DNA of 45,672 bases, taken from positions 1 to 45,672 of the forward strand of contig JAKAHE010000001.1 in NCBI GenBank assembly GCA_021815285.1. The letters are read 5' to 3'. Source of the DNA: Nitrospirota bacterium (GTDB lineage Bacteria; Nitrospirota; JACRHJ01). The position numbers and the translations under genes are program-made. Below are positions 8,020 through 14,886 of the stretch, in pieces (the first letter of the stretch is position 1; each line of letters opens with the position of its first letter). The notes below the pieces were generated by a model. That model saw only the letters and a program-made list of their open reading frames with translations. It had not been told where the DNA came from and ran no database searches.

Positions 8020-8996
8020 CAATGCCCTCCGTGGTTCTTGCGGGCGTAAGAGCGCATCGGGCCGTACGGGTCGCCGTTTTCCTCGCGTATGTTCTTGCCC
8101 GTCAGGGATAGAAACACGTCGTTTAACGTCGGTCTCGTCATACTGACGGCGGTTATGCTCGTCGAGAGTCCTTTTATAAGCGCGGGAAGTATCTCGTCTC
8201 CCTGTTTTACCGTAAGCGTAATGCCCCCGTCGGTAATCTTCGGCTCCATGCCGAATTTTTCCCGTATCTCCGCCTCGAGGCCCTTCGGGTCGGTCGCCGA
8301 GAGCTTCAGGGTGTCCCCCTGAAGCCCGGCCTTGAGTTCCAAAGGCGTGCCGGACGCGATTATCTTTCCCAGGTCGATAATCGCAATCCTGTCGCAGAAC
8401 TCCGCCTCCTCGAGGTAATGCGTCGTCATAAAGACGGTAATGCCGGTGTTTTTCTTGAGCTCGCGTATGAATTCCCATATCATATTGCGTGTCTGCGGGT
8501 CGAGTCCTATCGTCGGCTCGTCCATGAAGAGCACCCTGGGGTAGTTCAGTATGCCCCTGGCTATCTCAAGCCGCCTCTTCATCCCGCCGGAGAACTTCCG
8601 GACAAGCTCGTTTTTCCTTGCGGAAAGCCCCACCAGTTCGAGCGCGTCCTCTATCCTTTTTTTTGCCGCGGCGCGGTCCATCCCGTAGAGATAGGCGTGG
8701 AAGAGCAGGTTCTCGTAGGCCGTAAGGCCGTTGTCGAGCGTCGGGTCCTGGAATATTATGCCTATGCTGCGGCGCACGGCGTCCGCGTCCCTCACGCAGT
8801 CGAACCCGCCGACGGACGCCTCTCCCGAAGTGGGGGAGATAAGCGTGCAGAGGATTGATATTGTAGTGGATTTCCCCGCTCCGTTCGGCCCCAGGAATCC
8901 GAAGACCTCGCCCGGATCGACAGAAAACGAGATGCCGTCCACGGCTGTCACGGCGCCGAATTTCTTAACCAGGGAATTTACGGAAATATTGGACAT
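8019..8996 (-). CDS. ABC transporter ATP-binding protein (DrrA-like)
   Basis: This 325-residue ATPase has Walker A GPNGAGKST (36-44), Q-loop Gln83, signature FSGGM (135-139), Walker B LFMDEP (156-161) and switch His193. The last 90 or so residues form the extra C-terminal domain seen in DrrA-type exporter ATPases. It drives the ABC-2 permease encoded immediately downstream (4-bp overlap). Its ATG directly abuts the stop of the upstream binding-protein gene (TAA then ATG), so all three probably share one message. Confidence 0.95.
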   Translation of the reverse strand: MSNISVNSLVKKFGAVTAVDGISFSVDPGEVFGFLGPNGAGKSTTISILCTLISPTSGEASVGGFDCVRDADAVRRSIGIIFQDPTLDNGLTAYENLLFHAYLYGMDRAAAKKRIEDALELVGLSARKNELVRKFSGGMKRRLEIARGILNYPRVLFMDEPTIGLDPQTRNMIWEFIRELKKNTGITVFMTTHYLEEAEFCDRIAIIDLGKIIASGTPLELKAGLQGDTLKLSATDPKGLEAEIREKFGMEPKITDGGITLTVKQGDEILPALIKGLSTSITAVSMTRPTLNDVFLSLTGKNIREENGDPYGPMRSYARKNHGGH

Positions 8997-10592
8997 TTAC
9001 CGGTACCACTCCGCCCGGTTCCTCGGCACGTACCATTCCCTGAGATTATACGTTATCCCGATCGGCGCTTTTTTGACCCCCTTGAAGCGCCTGCTGATAA
9101 TCGGCAGGGCGTCCGGGACGTAAAGGAACGTGCATGCCGCGTCGTCGGATATTATGGCGTGGATTCTGCGGTATATCTCCTGCCTTTTTTTGAAGTCGAA
9201 CGTCTCCCGCCCTTCGACAAGCAGCTTGTCAACCTCCGGATTTTTATAGCTTATAAAATTGAACTCCCCTTCCTTGGTCTTGGACGAATCCCATATGTCG
9301 TAGATGTCCGGGTCTCGCCCGAGCGCCCAGCCCATGATGAGCGCCTCGAAGCGCTTCTTGTCTATGAAGTCGTGAAGGAGCGCCTGCCACTCGAGCGCAG
9401 TTATCCCTACCTTCACGCCGACCTTCGCCAGGTCCTGCTGGATAATCTCCGCCGCCATCTCGCGCTGCTTGTTGGACTGGTTCACAAGTATCGTAAACTC
9501 GAACCTCCTGCCGTCTTTTGTCAGGACTCCGTCCGGCCCGGGCGTCCAGCCGGCCTCCTTAAGCAGGGCCTTCGCCTTTTCCGGGTCATACGGGTATCCC
9601 TTAACGTCCTTGTTATACGCCCAGGACTCCGGCGGGAACGGCCCGGTGCAAGGCGTGCCGAGGCCCAGGAGCACGCCCTGGATTATGGATTTCTGGTCTA
9701 TCGCATAGGAGAGCGCCTGCCGCACGCGCCTGTCCTGGAAGAGCGGATTCGTCAGGTTATAGCCAAGGTAGTCGTAGGCGAACGCGGGATAGCGGAGTTT
9801 TCTGAAGCGGCGCTCTATATCCGGCGTGTCCGTCTCCCTGGAATACTGCAATGGGGTCAAGTCCATCATGTCTATCCCGCCCGTCTTGAGTTCCAGGAAC
9901 TGCGTCGCCTGGTCGGGGATAATCCGGGAGACGTATTTGTCGATATGAGGCCCGCCCCTGAAATAGCCGCTGTATGCGTCCAGGACGATCCTGTTGCCGG
10001 TAATCCACTGGCCGAATTTGAAGAAGTTCGTGCCCACCGGATGGCGGTTGAAGGGGTCGTTGTTTATGTTCTTCCCCTTAAGGAGGTGCTCCGGGATTAT
10101 GCCCATCCCCCAGGCCTCAAGCGCAGGCGCGAAAGGCTTCTTATACGTCACCTTCACGGTATATTCGTCCGGGGCCTCGACCTTCTCAACCGGGCCAAGG
10201 TCGTCGCTGTAGGGCGTGGCGGTATTCGGGTCCCTAAGGACCTTGTATGTAAAGAGCACGTCGGCGGCTGTGAATGGCGCGCCGTCCTGCCACTTTACGC
10301 GCCTGTGGAGGTGAAAGGTTATTACAAGGCCGTCTTTTGATATATCCCAGCTTTTCGCCAGGTCCCCGACGATTTTTATGTTCTTGTCGTATTTCGTAAG
10401 TCCTTGAAATATCAGGCCGGATATGTCTCCTGAGGCGGAGTCAGTCGCCAGCATGGGGATGAGTCTTTTGGCGTCCGCCCCCATTGCGACCTTCAGGTAG
10501 TCCGGGTCCCTGACTAATCCGCCCTCAGGCCTTCTGCCACACGCGGAAACGAGGATAAGCGCGCAAATGGCCGATATTGCAATCTTTTTCAA
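8997..10592 (-). CDS. peptide/nickel-type (family 5) extracellular solute-binding lipoprotein
   Basis: A 531-residue lipoprotein precursor: the N-terminus MKKIAISAIC ends in lipobox LVSAC with acylated Cys18. The mature part follows the DppA/OppA family, including YLKVAMGADAKRL near the start, the VKWQDGAPFTAADVLFT segment and the later DRRVRQALSYAID segment. Such proteins capture peptides, nickel or similar ligands for ABC importers. No DppBC-type permeases are nearby; instead the gene abuts a DrrAB-type exporter. Whether it works with that exporter or with importer parts elsewhere is unknown. A hairpin and about 110 bp separate it from secG. Confidence 0.92.
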   Translation of the reverse strand: MKKIAISAICALILVSACGRRPEGGLVRDPDYLKVAMGADAKRLIPMLATDSASGDISGLIFQGLTKYDKNIKIVGDLAKSWDISKDGLVITFHLHRRVKWQDGAPFTAADVLFTYKVLRDPNTATPYSDDLGPVEKVEAPDEYTVKVTYKKPFAPALEAWGMGIIPEHLLKGKNINNDPFNRHPVGTNFFKFGQWITGNRIVLDAYSGYFRGGPHIDKYVSRIIPDQATQFLELKTGGIDMMDLTPLQYSRETDTPDIERRFRKLRYPAFAYDYLGYNLTNPLFQDRRVRQALSYAIDQKSIIQGVLLGLGTPCTGPFPPESWAYNKDVKGYPYDPEKAKALLKEAGWTPGPDGVLTKDGRRFEFTILVNQSNKQREMAAEIIQQDLAKVGVKVGITALEWQALLHDFIDKKRFEALIMGWALGRDPDIYDIWDSSKTKEGEFNFISYKNPEVDKLLVEGRETFDFKKRQEIYRRIHAIISDDAACTFLYVPDALPIISRRFKGVKKAPIGITYNLREWYVPRNRAEWYR

Positions 10593-10654
10593 CCTTGCTC
10601 TCCCTTAAAACAAAAGAGGCCCGCAAAGGAGCCCCCGGAAATACTGAATTTGTC

Positions 10655-10674
10655 GCCCCCATGAAAACGGGGGC
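10655..10674. other. GC-rich hairpin between secG and the binding-protein gene
   Basis: GCCCCC (10655-10660) pairs with GGGGGC (10669-10674) across an 8-nt loop. There is no T-run on either strand, so it is not a classic terminator. It could protect or partly separate the two messages. Confidence 0.35.
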
Positions 10675-10706
10675 CCAGCGACGTTCAATTCTAAATGCCA
10701 CCCCTC

Positions 10707-11138
10707 TTATTTTCCGCCATTCTTTACCGGCGCGGGTTTCGCCTGAGCCGGAGCAGTCGCCTTGCCGGTCGCGGGCGCGGCGGGCGCAGCTGCCTGGGAG
10801 GCGGGCTTGCCTGCCGGAGCCGCCGGGACGAAAGGCGCGCCTTTCTGCGGTATTGCGGGCATCGTGGCCGTGTTTGCGGCGGGCGCCTTTACGACCGATG
10901 ACGTTGAGACGCGGGACTCGATTTTAGCCAGAAGAATGGATGTTATCATGAATATCGCGCCGGCGGTAGCCGTAAGCTTTGTAAGGAAATTGCCCGAACC
11001 CCTGCTCCCGAAGATCGTCTGGGAGCCGCCGGAGCCGAATGTCGCGCCGATATTGGCCCCCTCGCCCTGCTGCAGGAGCACGACGAGGACGACAGCCGCG
11101 CAGACTATTACGTGGATTATTACAAGAAAAATCATCAT
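10707..11138 (-). CDS. secG: SecG, preprotein translocase subunit, with long Ala/Pro-rich tail
   Basis: Residues 1-75 form SecG: a span at about 3-22, the conserved LLQQGEGANIGATFG loop (21-35), the glycine-rich segment with FGSRG, and a second span at about 54-71. SecG assists SecYE in protein export across the inner membrane. Residues 78-143 are an extra tail of low-complexity Ala, Pro and Lys, making the protein about twice the minimal SecG length. It lies four bases after tpiA, the common tpiA-secG order. Confidence 0.95.
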   Translation of the reverse strand: MMIFLVIIHVIVCAAVVLVVLLQQGEGANIGATFGSGGSQTIFGSRGSGNFLTKLTATAGAIFMITSILLAKIESRVSTSSVVKAPAANTATMPAIPQKGAPFVPAAPAGKPASQAAAPAAPATGKATAPAQAKPAPVKNGGK

Positions 11139-11142
11139 TTAC

Positions 11143-11904
11143 CTATACCTCCGAATAATTTACGAGGGCGGAGAAAGACTCCGCCTTGAGGCTCGCGCCG
11201 CCCACAAGCGCCCCGTCTATGTCTTCCATTGCCATTAAATTCTTTATATTATCAGGCGTTACGCTCCCGCCGTATAATATCCTGATACCGTCTGCCACAT
11301 CCTTCCCGAACGCCGCTGAGAGCTTTTCCCTGATAAAGGCATGGACTTCCTGCGCCTGGGCCGGAGTCGCCGTCCTGCCAGTCCCTATCGCCCAGACAGG
11401 CTCGTAGGCGACAATAATCCGCTTCGCCTCATCGGGCGAAAGGCCTTTAAGTCCGTCATTTAATTGAGTTTCTATCACCCTGAACGTCGTCCCGGCCTCG
11501 CGCTCATCAAGGCTCTCCCCTATGCACACAATAGGGAGCAACTCAGCCGCGAGCGCCGCTTTAACCTTCTTATTCACGCCCTCGTCCGTCTCGCAGAAAT
11601 ACTGCCTGCGCTCGGAGTGGCCGACGATGACATGGGTGCATCCGGCGTCCTTCAGCATGGCCGCCGAGATCTCTCCGGTGAAGGCGCCCTTCGGCTCGAA
11701 ATGCATGTTCTGTGCGGCGAGGCCTATGTATTTCCCCTTTATTTCACAAGCAGTTGCGTGTAGCGCGGTGAAGGGCGGAGCGACGATTACCTCGACCGCC
11801 TTCCTGCCGGAACGCGAGGGCATAATCCCGCGCACAAGCTCCAAGGCTTCCGGCACGGTCATATGCATTTTCCAGTTTCCGGCTATGACTGCTTTACGGG
11901 ACAT
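11143..11904 (-). CDS. tpiA: triosephosphate isomerase
   Basis: This 253-residue enzyme interconverts dihydroxyacetone phosphate and glyceraldehyde 3-phosphate in glycolysis and gluconeogenesis. It carries the family's fixed parts: NWKMH (10-14) with the phosphate-binding Asn and Lys, IVGHSERR with the catalytic His, AYEPVWAIGTG with the catalytic Glu, and YGGSV plus LVGGASL for phosphate binding. Length is normal. It heads the minus-strand run tpiA-secG-binding protein; the 826 bp upstream carry no gene. Confidence 0.98.
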   Translation of the reverse strand: MSRKAVIAGNWKMHMTVPEALELVRGIMPSRSGRKAVEVIVAPPFTALHATACEIKGKYIGLAAQNMHFEPKGAFTGEISAAMLKDAGCTHVIVGHSERRQYFCETDEGVNKKVKAALAAELLPIVCIGESLDEREAGTTFRVIETQLNDGLKGLSPDEAKRIIVAYEPVWAIGTGRTATPAQAQEVHAFIREKLSAAFGKDVADGIRILYGGSVTPDNIKNLMAMEDIDGALVGGASLKAESFSALVNYSEV

Positions 11905-12016
11905 GACTCTTCAGTTTATTGGTTTTACAGGCTTCTGTCAAGAAAAAAATTCCTTGATTTTCAATCGGTTGCAAAACGACTTTTTATTTATCAATTAATA
12001 TTTATATAACGCATAA

Positions 12017-12035
12017 CCCGTTACGGAATAACGGG
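12017..12035. repeat. small perfect hairpin
   Basis: CCCGTTA (12017-12023) pairs with TAACGGG (12029-12035) across a 5-nt loop. Its role is unknown; it could affect the 5' leader of tpiA. Confidence 0.4.
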
Positions 12036-12290
12036 AATTTCCTGGCATGGCGCAAAAAAAGGGCGTGTCCCCGCGCCGTGTTTTCTGCGCAAAACGGCTT
12101 GTTTCAGGGCATTTTTGCGCTGTTACCGATACCGGCGTAAAAACGCATTCGATACGTATTTTTATCTTAATAATCGGCATCTTCCAAAAACAATCCGGAA
12201 CTGCTCTGGATAGTGATTTTTCCCGACCAATGATATTTGCTCCTTATGGTTATTACATGATATGAGTTAACCACATCTGCCATTCCCGGT

Positions 12291-12351
12291 TTTGTAGCTG
12301 CCCCATTTATGGGGCGGTTTAAAGTCGCCCGATGAATCGGGCAGCTACAAA
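12291..12351. repeat. cloverleaf-like palindromic element, copy 1
   Basis: A 13-bp terminal inverted repeat (TTTGTAGCTGCCC at 12291-12303, its complement at 12339-12351) encloses two further hairpins: CCCCAT/ATGGGG at 12301-12314 and CCCGAT/ATCGGG at 12328-12341. The arms share bases, so alternative folds are possible. A second copy is at 25038-25095. It has no coding capacity. Confidence 0.85.
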
Positions 12352-12358
12352 AGCAGAA

Positions 12359-12483
12359 AGCAGATTCTTCGCGTTGCTCAGAATGACAGACAAAATTCCT
12401 GGATTCCCGCCTTCGCGGGAATGGCGATCTTAAGCTGATACGGGAATGACGGGCGGGTGGACAATTCGGTTTACCTTCATCCC
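12359..12483. repeat. composite direct-repeat unit, copy 1 (interrupted)
   Basis: The left part (12359-12389, ending CTCAGAATGACAG) and the right part (12455-12483, starting GGGTGGACAATTC) recur together at 12573-12634. Here the two parts are separated by 65 bp holding a REP-like palindrome; in copy 2 only 2 bp separate them. This suggests insertion of the palindrome into copy 1. Confidence 0.75.
12403..12422. repeat. REP-like palindrome, copy 1
   Basis: ATTCCCGC and GCGGGAAT face each other across a CTTC loop. The same stem recurs at 21216-21233 and 25478-25497, each time between genes. Confidence 0.85.
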
Positions 12484-12516
12484 TCGTCTCCTGCAATAGT
12501 TTTCACCTCATTAATT

Positions 12517-12542
12517 ACCCTCTCCCGCCACTGGGAGAGGGT
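12517..12542. repeat. perfect 10-bp inverted repeat
   Basis: ACCCTCTCCC (12517-12526) and GGGAGAGGGT (12533-12542) flank a 6-nt loop. A second GGGAGAGGG follows at 12554-12562, so two alternative pairings exist. Confidence 0.7.
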
Positions 12543-12572
12543 GGCCGAAGGCCGGGAGAGGGATAACGGAAA

Positions 12573-12634
12573 AGCAGGTTCTTCGCTTCGCTCAGAATGA
12601 CAGGTGGGTGGACAATTCTATTTACCTTCATCCC
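12573..12634. repeat. composite direct-repeat unit, copy 2 (compact)
   Basis: The same two segments as at 12359-12389 and 12455-12483, here almost contiguous. The first segment differs from copy 1 at a few positions only. Confidence 0.75.
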
Positions 12635-12654
12635 CCTCTTAAGATAAGAGGGGG
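12632..12654. repeat. perfect 10-bp inverted repeat
   Basis: CCCCCTCTTA (12632-12641) and TAAGAGGGGG (12645-12654) flank a 3-nt loop. It overlaps the end of composite unit 2. Confidence 0.7.
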
Positions 12655-12730
12655 ACAGAGGGGGCGTTATGAACAGAATGACAGGCGTGAGAGCTTGGAC
12701 GAGAACAGGCCGGGGGCGGGAGGCGGGCCA

Positions 12731-13309
12731 CTATTCCTTTTTCAGCGCTTTCCCGGCGCTGAAGGCCTTGCCTGCAATTTCGCCCAGGCGGCGGTAGTTC
12801 CTGTCCGGGACGGTGAAGATGAGCGGGTCTATCTTCGCTGCGTCGGGGCGTCCGTTTTCGTCCAGGACGTCCTTGTCCGCATGGACTTCAATAATCTGGC
12901 CAATAACGAGGTGATGGCTCCCGAGCTCAAGCGTCATGACCACCCTGCATTCGAGGTTCACGGGGCACTGGGCTATCAGCGGCGCGTGTTCGGTCTTGCC
13001 GTAAAAAACCTCGAACCCGGCGGTTTTCGTTTTGTCCGGCTCGTTCTTTCCGGAGTACATCCCGCAATAGTCCGCCGCATCCATGAGCGCGACATTCGGG
13101 ACGTTCACGGAAAACGCCCTATGCTCCTTGATTCCTTTAAGCGTGTGCCTGTGCGGCTGGAAGGCGACGGAAATCATCGGCGGCTCGGAACACGCAATCC
13201 CGCTCCATGCCGCCACCATGAAGTTGGCCTTGCCATCCACGTCCGCGCCGATTAAAAACGCGGGCATGGGGTATATCGTAGTTGAAGGACCGAGGGTTAT
13301 TTTGTTCAT
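12731..13309 (-). CDS. flavin reductase-like FMN-binding protein
   Basis: A 192-residue protein of the flavin-reductase-like split beta-barrel family. The N-terminal half (MPAFLIGADVDGKANFMVAAW, as the family's substrate loop, then SVAFQPHRHT) and the later FSVNVPNV and LECRV segments fit that fold. Members bind FMN and reduce flavin or small electron acceptors in the cytoplasm; anaerobes use many of them with unknown partners. Its ATG overlaps the stop of hicB by 4 bp, so it is translated from the hicB message. That pairing is unusual and may be incidental. Confidence 0.85.
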   Translation of the reverse strand: MNKITLGPSTTIYPMPAFLIGADVDGKANFMVAAWSGIACSEPPMISVAFQPHRHTLKGIKEHRAFSVNVPNVALMDAADYCGMYSGKNEPDKTKTAGFEVFYGKTEHAPLIAQCPVNLECRVVMTLELGSHHLVIGQIIEVHADKDVLDENGRPDAAKIDPLIFTVPDRNYRRLGEIAGKAFSAGKALKKE

Positions 13310-13770
13310 TTTGTCCTCTTGTATTCGGGTTTGGGCTCCCTGACGGAGCGGGCGGGCTTCTTTTGTTCTTTCGTGCCGGATTCGCTCAAATACCTCTTGG
13401 CTGCGCTCTGGAGCAGTCCGGAGCGGCTTGTGCCGAGCCTCTCGCTTTCCCTGTCTATCTTTGCCAGGAGCCGTTTCGGGAACGTTACGTTGACACGTTC
13501 GGACTGGCCTGCGAACGCGGAGGCATCCACCTCGACCAGCGCGGCGATGCCGCCCTCATTGAGATGCTTTTTATAATCGTCAATCCTGCCCTGCTCCGGG
13601 ATTTCAAGACCGTCCTCAATCAGCCCCTCAAGGTGCAGCTCGATTGCCTCTTTCGAGTTCGCTATCGCCTCGTCGAGGGTTCCGCCCGCGGAGTAGCACC
13701 CTGGGAGCCCCGGGACGATTACGCCGAAGTCGCCAGTTTTCTCCTTGAATATGAAAATCGGAAAGAGCAT
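13306..13770 (-). CDS. hicB: HicB-type antitoxin with C-terminal ribbon-helix-helix domain
   Basis: Residues 1-60 carry the HicB fold, with GDFGVIVPGLPGCYSAG and TLDEAIANSKEAIELHLE. Residues about 92-130 form a ribbon-helix-helix DNA-binding segment (RVNVTFPKRLLAKID, TSRSGLLQSAA). HicB neutralises the RNA-cutting toxin HicA and represses its own promoter. Here hicB and hicA diverge instead of forming one operon. No Shine-Dalgarno sequence precedes the ATG, and the predicted transcript begins at or next to it. A basic tail follows the DNA-binding domain. Family call is firm; pairing with the hicA at 13919 rests on adjacency. Confidence 0.92.
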   Translation of the reverse strand: MLFPIFIFKEKTGDFGVIVPGLPGCYSAGGTLDEAIANSKEAIELHLEGLIEDGLEIPEQGRIDDYKKHLNEGGIAALVEVDASAFAGQSERVNVTFPKRLLAKIDRESERLGTSRSGLLQSAAKRYLSESGTKEQKKPARSVREPKPEYKRTK

Positions 13771-13776
13771 GTCTTA

Positions 13777-13804
13777 ATTATACACATTGATACACATTTT
13801 TCAA
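13777..13804 (-). promoter_or_regulatory. hicB promoter, predicted leaderless transcript
   Basis: The minus strand has TTGAAA (13804-13799), a 16-bp spacer and TATAAT (13782-13777). A start 7 bp downstream would fall on 13770, the A of the hicB ATG. Confidence 0.6.
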
Positions 13805-13816
13805 GTGTTATTGATT

Positions 13817-13826
13817 ATCACGTGAT
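13817..13826. promoter_or_regulatory. palindrome in the hicB/hicA intergenic region (site 1)
   Basis: ATCACGTGAT is a perfect 10-bp palindrome just upstream of the hicB -35 box and is a candidate HicB operator half of the region. Confidence 0.45.
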
Positions 13827-13833
13827 GGTATGC

Positions 13834-13851
13834 ATGGTATACATATACCAT
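13834..13851. promoter_or_regulatory. palindromic operator candidate between hicB and hicA (site 2)
   Basis: ATGGTATA (13834-13841) and TATACCAT (13844-13851) form a perfect inverted repeat with a 2-bp centre. An extra ATGGTAT half-site lies at 13825-13831. The 9-bp step between half-sites would suit ribbon-helix-helix dimers binding side by side. Confidence 0.55.
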
Positions 13852-13918
13852 AATTAAATCAATCGGTTATGACATTTTTATATTGACGAAATGAATTGAA
13901 TATGCTATTTCTGAGGAT

Positions 13919-14110
13919 GTGAAAATCCGCGACATCATTAAATTGCTTGAGAGCGGCGGCTGGCATCAGGTGCGGAGCAAAGGCGGCCACAGGCAATTAA
14001 AACACCCTGCCAAAACCGGGCGGGTAACCGTGCCATTTCACGGCGGGAACGAAGACCTGCCTACTTATGTTGCCGATAGTATTTTAAGACAGTCCGGAAT
14101 CAAAGAATAG
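13919..14110 (+). CDS. hicA: HicA-type mRNA interferase toxin
   Basis: A 63-residue protein with the HicA double-stranded-RNA-binding-like fold: KIRDIIKLLESGGW, SKGGHRQLKHP with the catalytic His, then VTVPFHG and DLPTYVADSILRQSG. HicA cleaves mRNA and is blocked by HicB. The start is GTG at 13919, supported by the family's usual beginning; the GAGG ribosome site is rather close. It is full length with no visible damage. It diverges from hicB across 148 bp of palindrome-rich DNA and is followed after 5 bp by a small Cys-rich gene. Confidence 0.92.
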   Translation: MKIRDIIKLLESGGWHQVRSKGGHRQLKHPAKTGRVTVPFHGGNEDLPTYVADSILRQSGIKE

Positions 14111-14115
14111 TTCCT

Positions 14116-14319
14116 ATGAAAAAGAGACACGACAACTTCGGGGGTTTCGGGTTCAAGTTGAAATCATGTTCCGGTAAAAAGAGGTATGCCTCCCGGGCGG
14201 AGGCGATGACCGCGCTTGGAATTCAGAGGAGTTACGGGCAGAAGATAGACGGCATCCGACCGTATGAGTGCGTCTTCTGTCAGGGCTGGCATTTAGGCCA
14301 CGAAATGGTGGGCGAGTGA
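14116..14319 (+). CDS. small zinc-ribbon-like protein
   Basis: A 67-residue basic protein with Cys18, then YECVFC and WHLGH near the end, a Cys/His set able to hold one zinc. Similar short ribbons with a final WHLG-type motif occur in phage and plasmid accessory genes as I know them, but I cannot name a function. It begins 5 bp after hicA and is likely co-transcribed. No good Shine-Dalgarno sequence is visible, so translation may depend on coupling to hicA. It could modulate the toxin, or be an unrelated passenger. Confidence 0.7.
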   Translation: MKKRHDNFGGFGFKLKSCSGKKRYASRAEAMTALGIQRSYGQKIDGIRPYECVFCQGWHLGHEMVGE

Positions 14320-14338
14320 TTGTTTCGGGGGCCGAGGC

Positions 14339-14815
14339 TTATCCCGCCAGTCTTCCCGCCAGCTTCGCCACGCGCTCGCCAAGGGAGCGGCACTGCTTCA
14401 TCACTCGCTCGTCGGGTGCGCCGATGGATACGGGGCCGTAGTGGTCGCCCTTCGGGACGCCCTGGATTACCATGCCGTGCACAAGCATGGCCTCGAGGAT
14501 GGCGAGTATGACGGTCTCGTTCCCGCCGCCGATGTTGGCCGCGGACGAGAACGCCGCGCCGACTTTGCCTTCGAGCTTGCCGTGGAACTTCACGGAGTCG
14601 TCGAGAAATTTTATTATCTCCGCGGCGGGCAGGCCGTAGTAGGTGGGTGAACCGATGATTATGCCGTCGAAGCCCTGGAGGTCTTCCGGCGCCGCGCCGG
14701 GGATTGTCTGGAGCGAGACTTCCGCCCCGGCGGACCTGGCGCCCTCTTCGACCAGCCGGGCCATTTTTTCGGTATTGCCCGTCCTGGTGTAATAGAGAAT
14801 AAGAATGCGCGGCAT
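14339..14815 (-). CDS. flavodoxin-fold FMN protein (NAD(P)H:quinone/flavin reductase-like)
   Basis: I chose the ATG at 14815 (MPRILILYYTRTGNT) behind GAGG. The 158-residue protein starts with the FMN phosphate-binding loop YYTRTGNTEKMA (9-20), then has IIIGSPTYYGLPAAE and a glycine-rich GGGNETV loop, as in the WrbA/flavodoxin family. It probably carries or transfers electrons through FMN, with two-electron quinone reduction as a possible reaction. It converges on the hicA operon, with 19 bp between stops. Confidence 0.88.
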   Translation of the reverse strand: MPRILILYYTRTGNTEKMARLVEEGARSAGAEVSLQTIPGAAPEDLQGFDGIIIGSPTYYGLPAAEIIKFLDDSVKFHGKLEGKVGAAFSSAANIGGGNETVILAILEAMLVHGMVIQGVPKGDHYGPVSIGAPDERVMKQCRSLGERVAKLAGRLAG

Positions 14816-14886
14816 GGCAGCCTCTTTAAAATAACAGGGCTTATATGCGCCCCCTGTATGCGCCCCGGTCATCCCCACGGCCCGGT

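Larger units (their letters stand above)
11905..12730. other. gene-free island of palindromic repeats
   Basis: I find no convincing gene in these 826 bp; the short open frames have no family resemblance and cross repeats. The first 350 bp are AT-rich, with a 7-bp hairpin at 12017-12035 and a weak hairpin plus T7 on the minus strand (12077-12054). From 12291 on, repeats stand end to end and are listed separately. The tpiA promoter is presumably at the left edge, but I could not pick it out. Confidence 0.7.

Noticed and set aside
11995..12496. Short open frames in the repeat island (for example 11995-12180 and 12167-12496)
   Set aside because: They run through palindromic repeats, have no ribosome sites, and their translations show no family features.
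12291..12660. Tandem repeats suggesting a CRISPR array
   Set aside because: The repeats are palindromes of different sequence and irregular spacing, with no constant repeat-spacer unit and no cas gene nearby.
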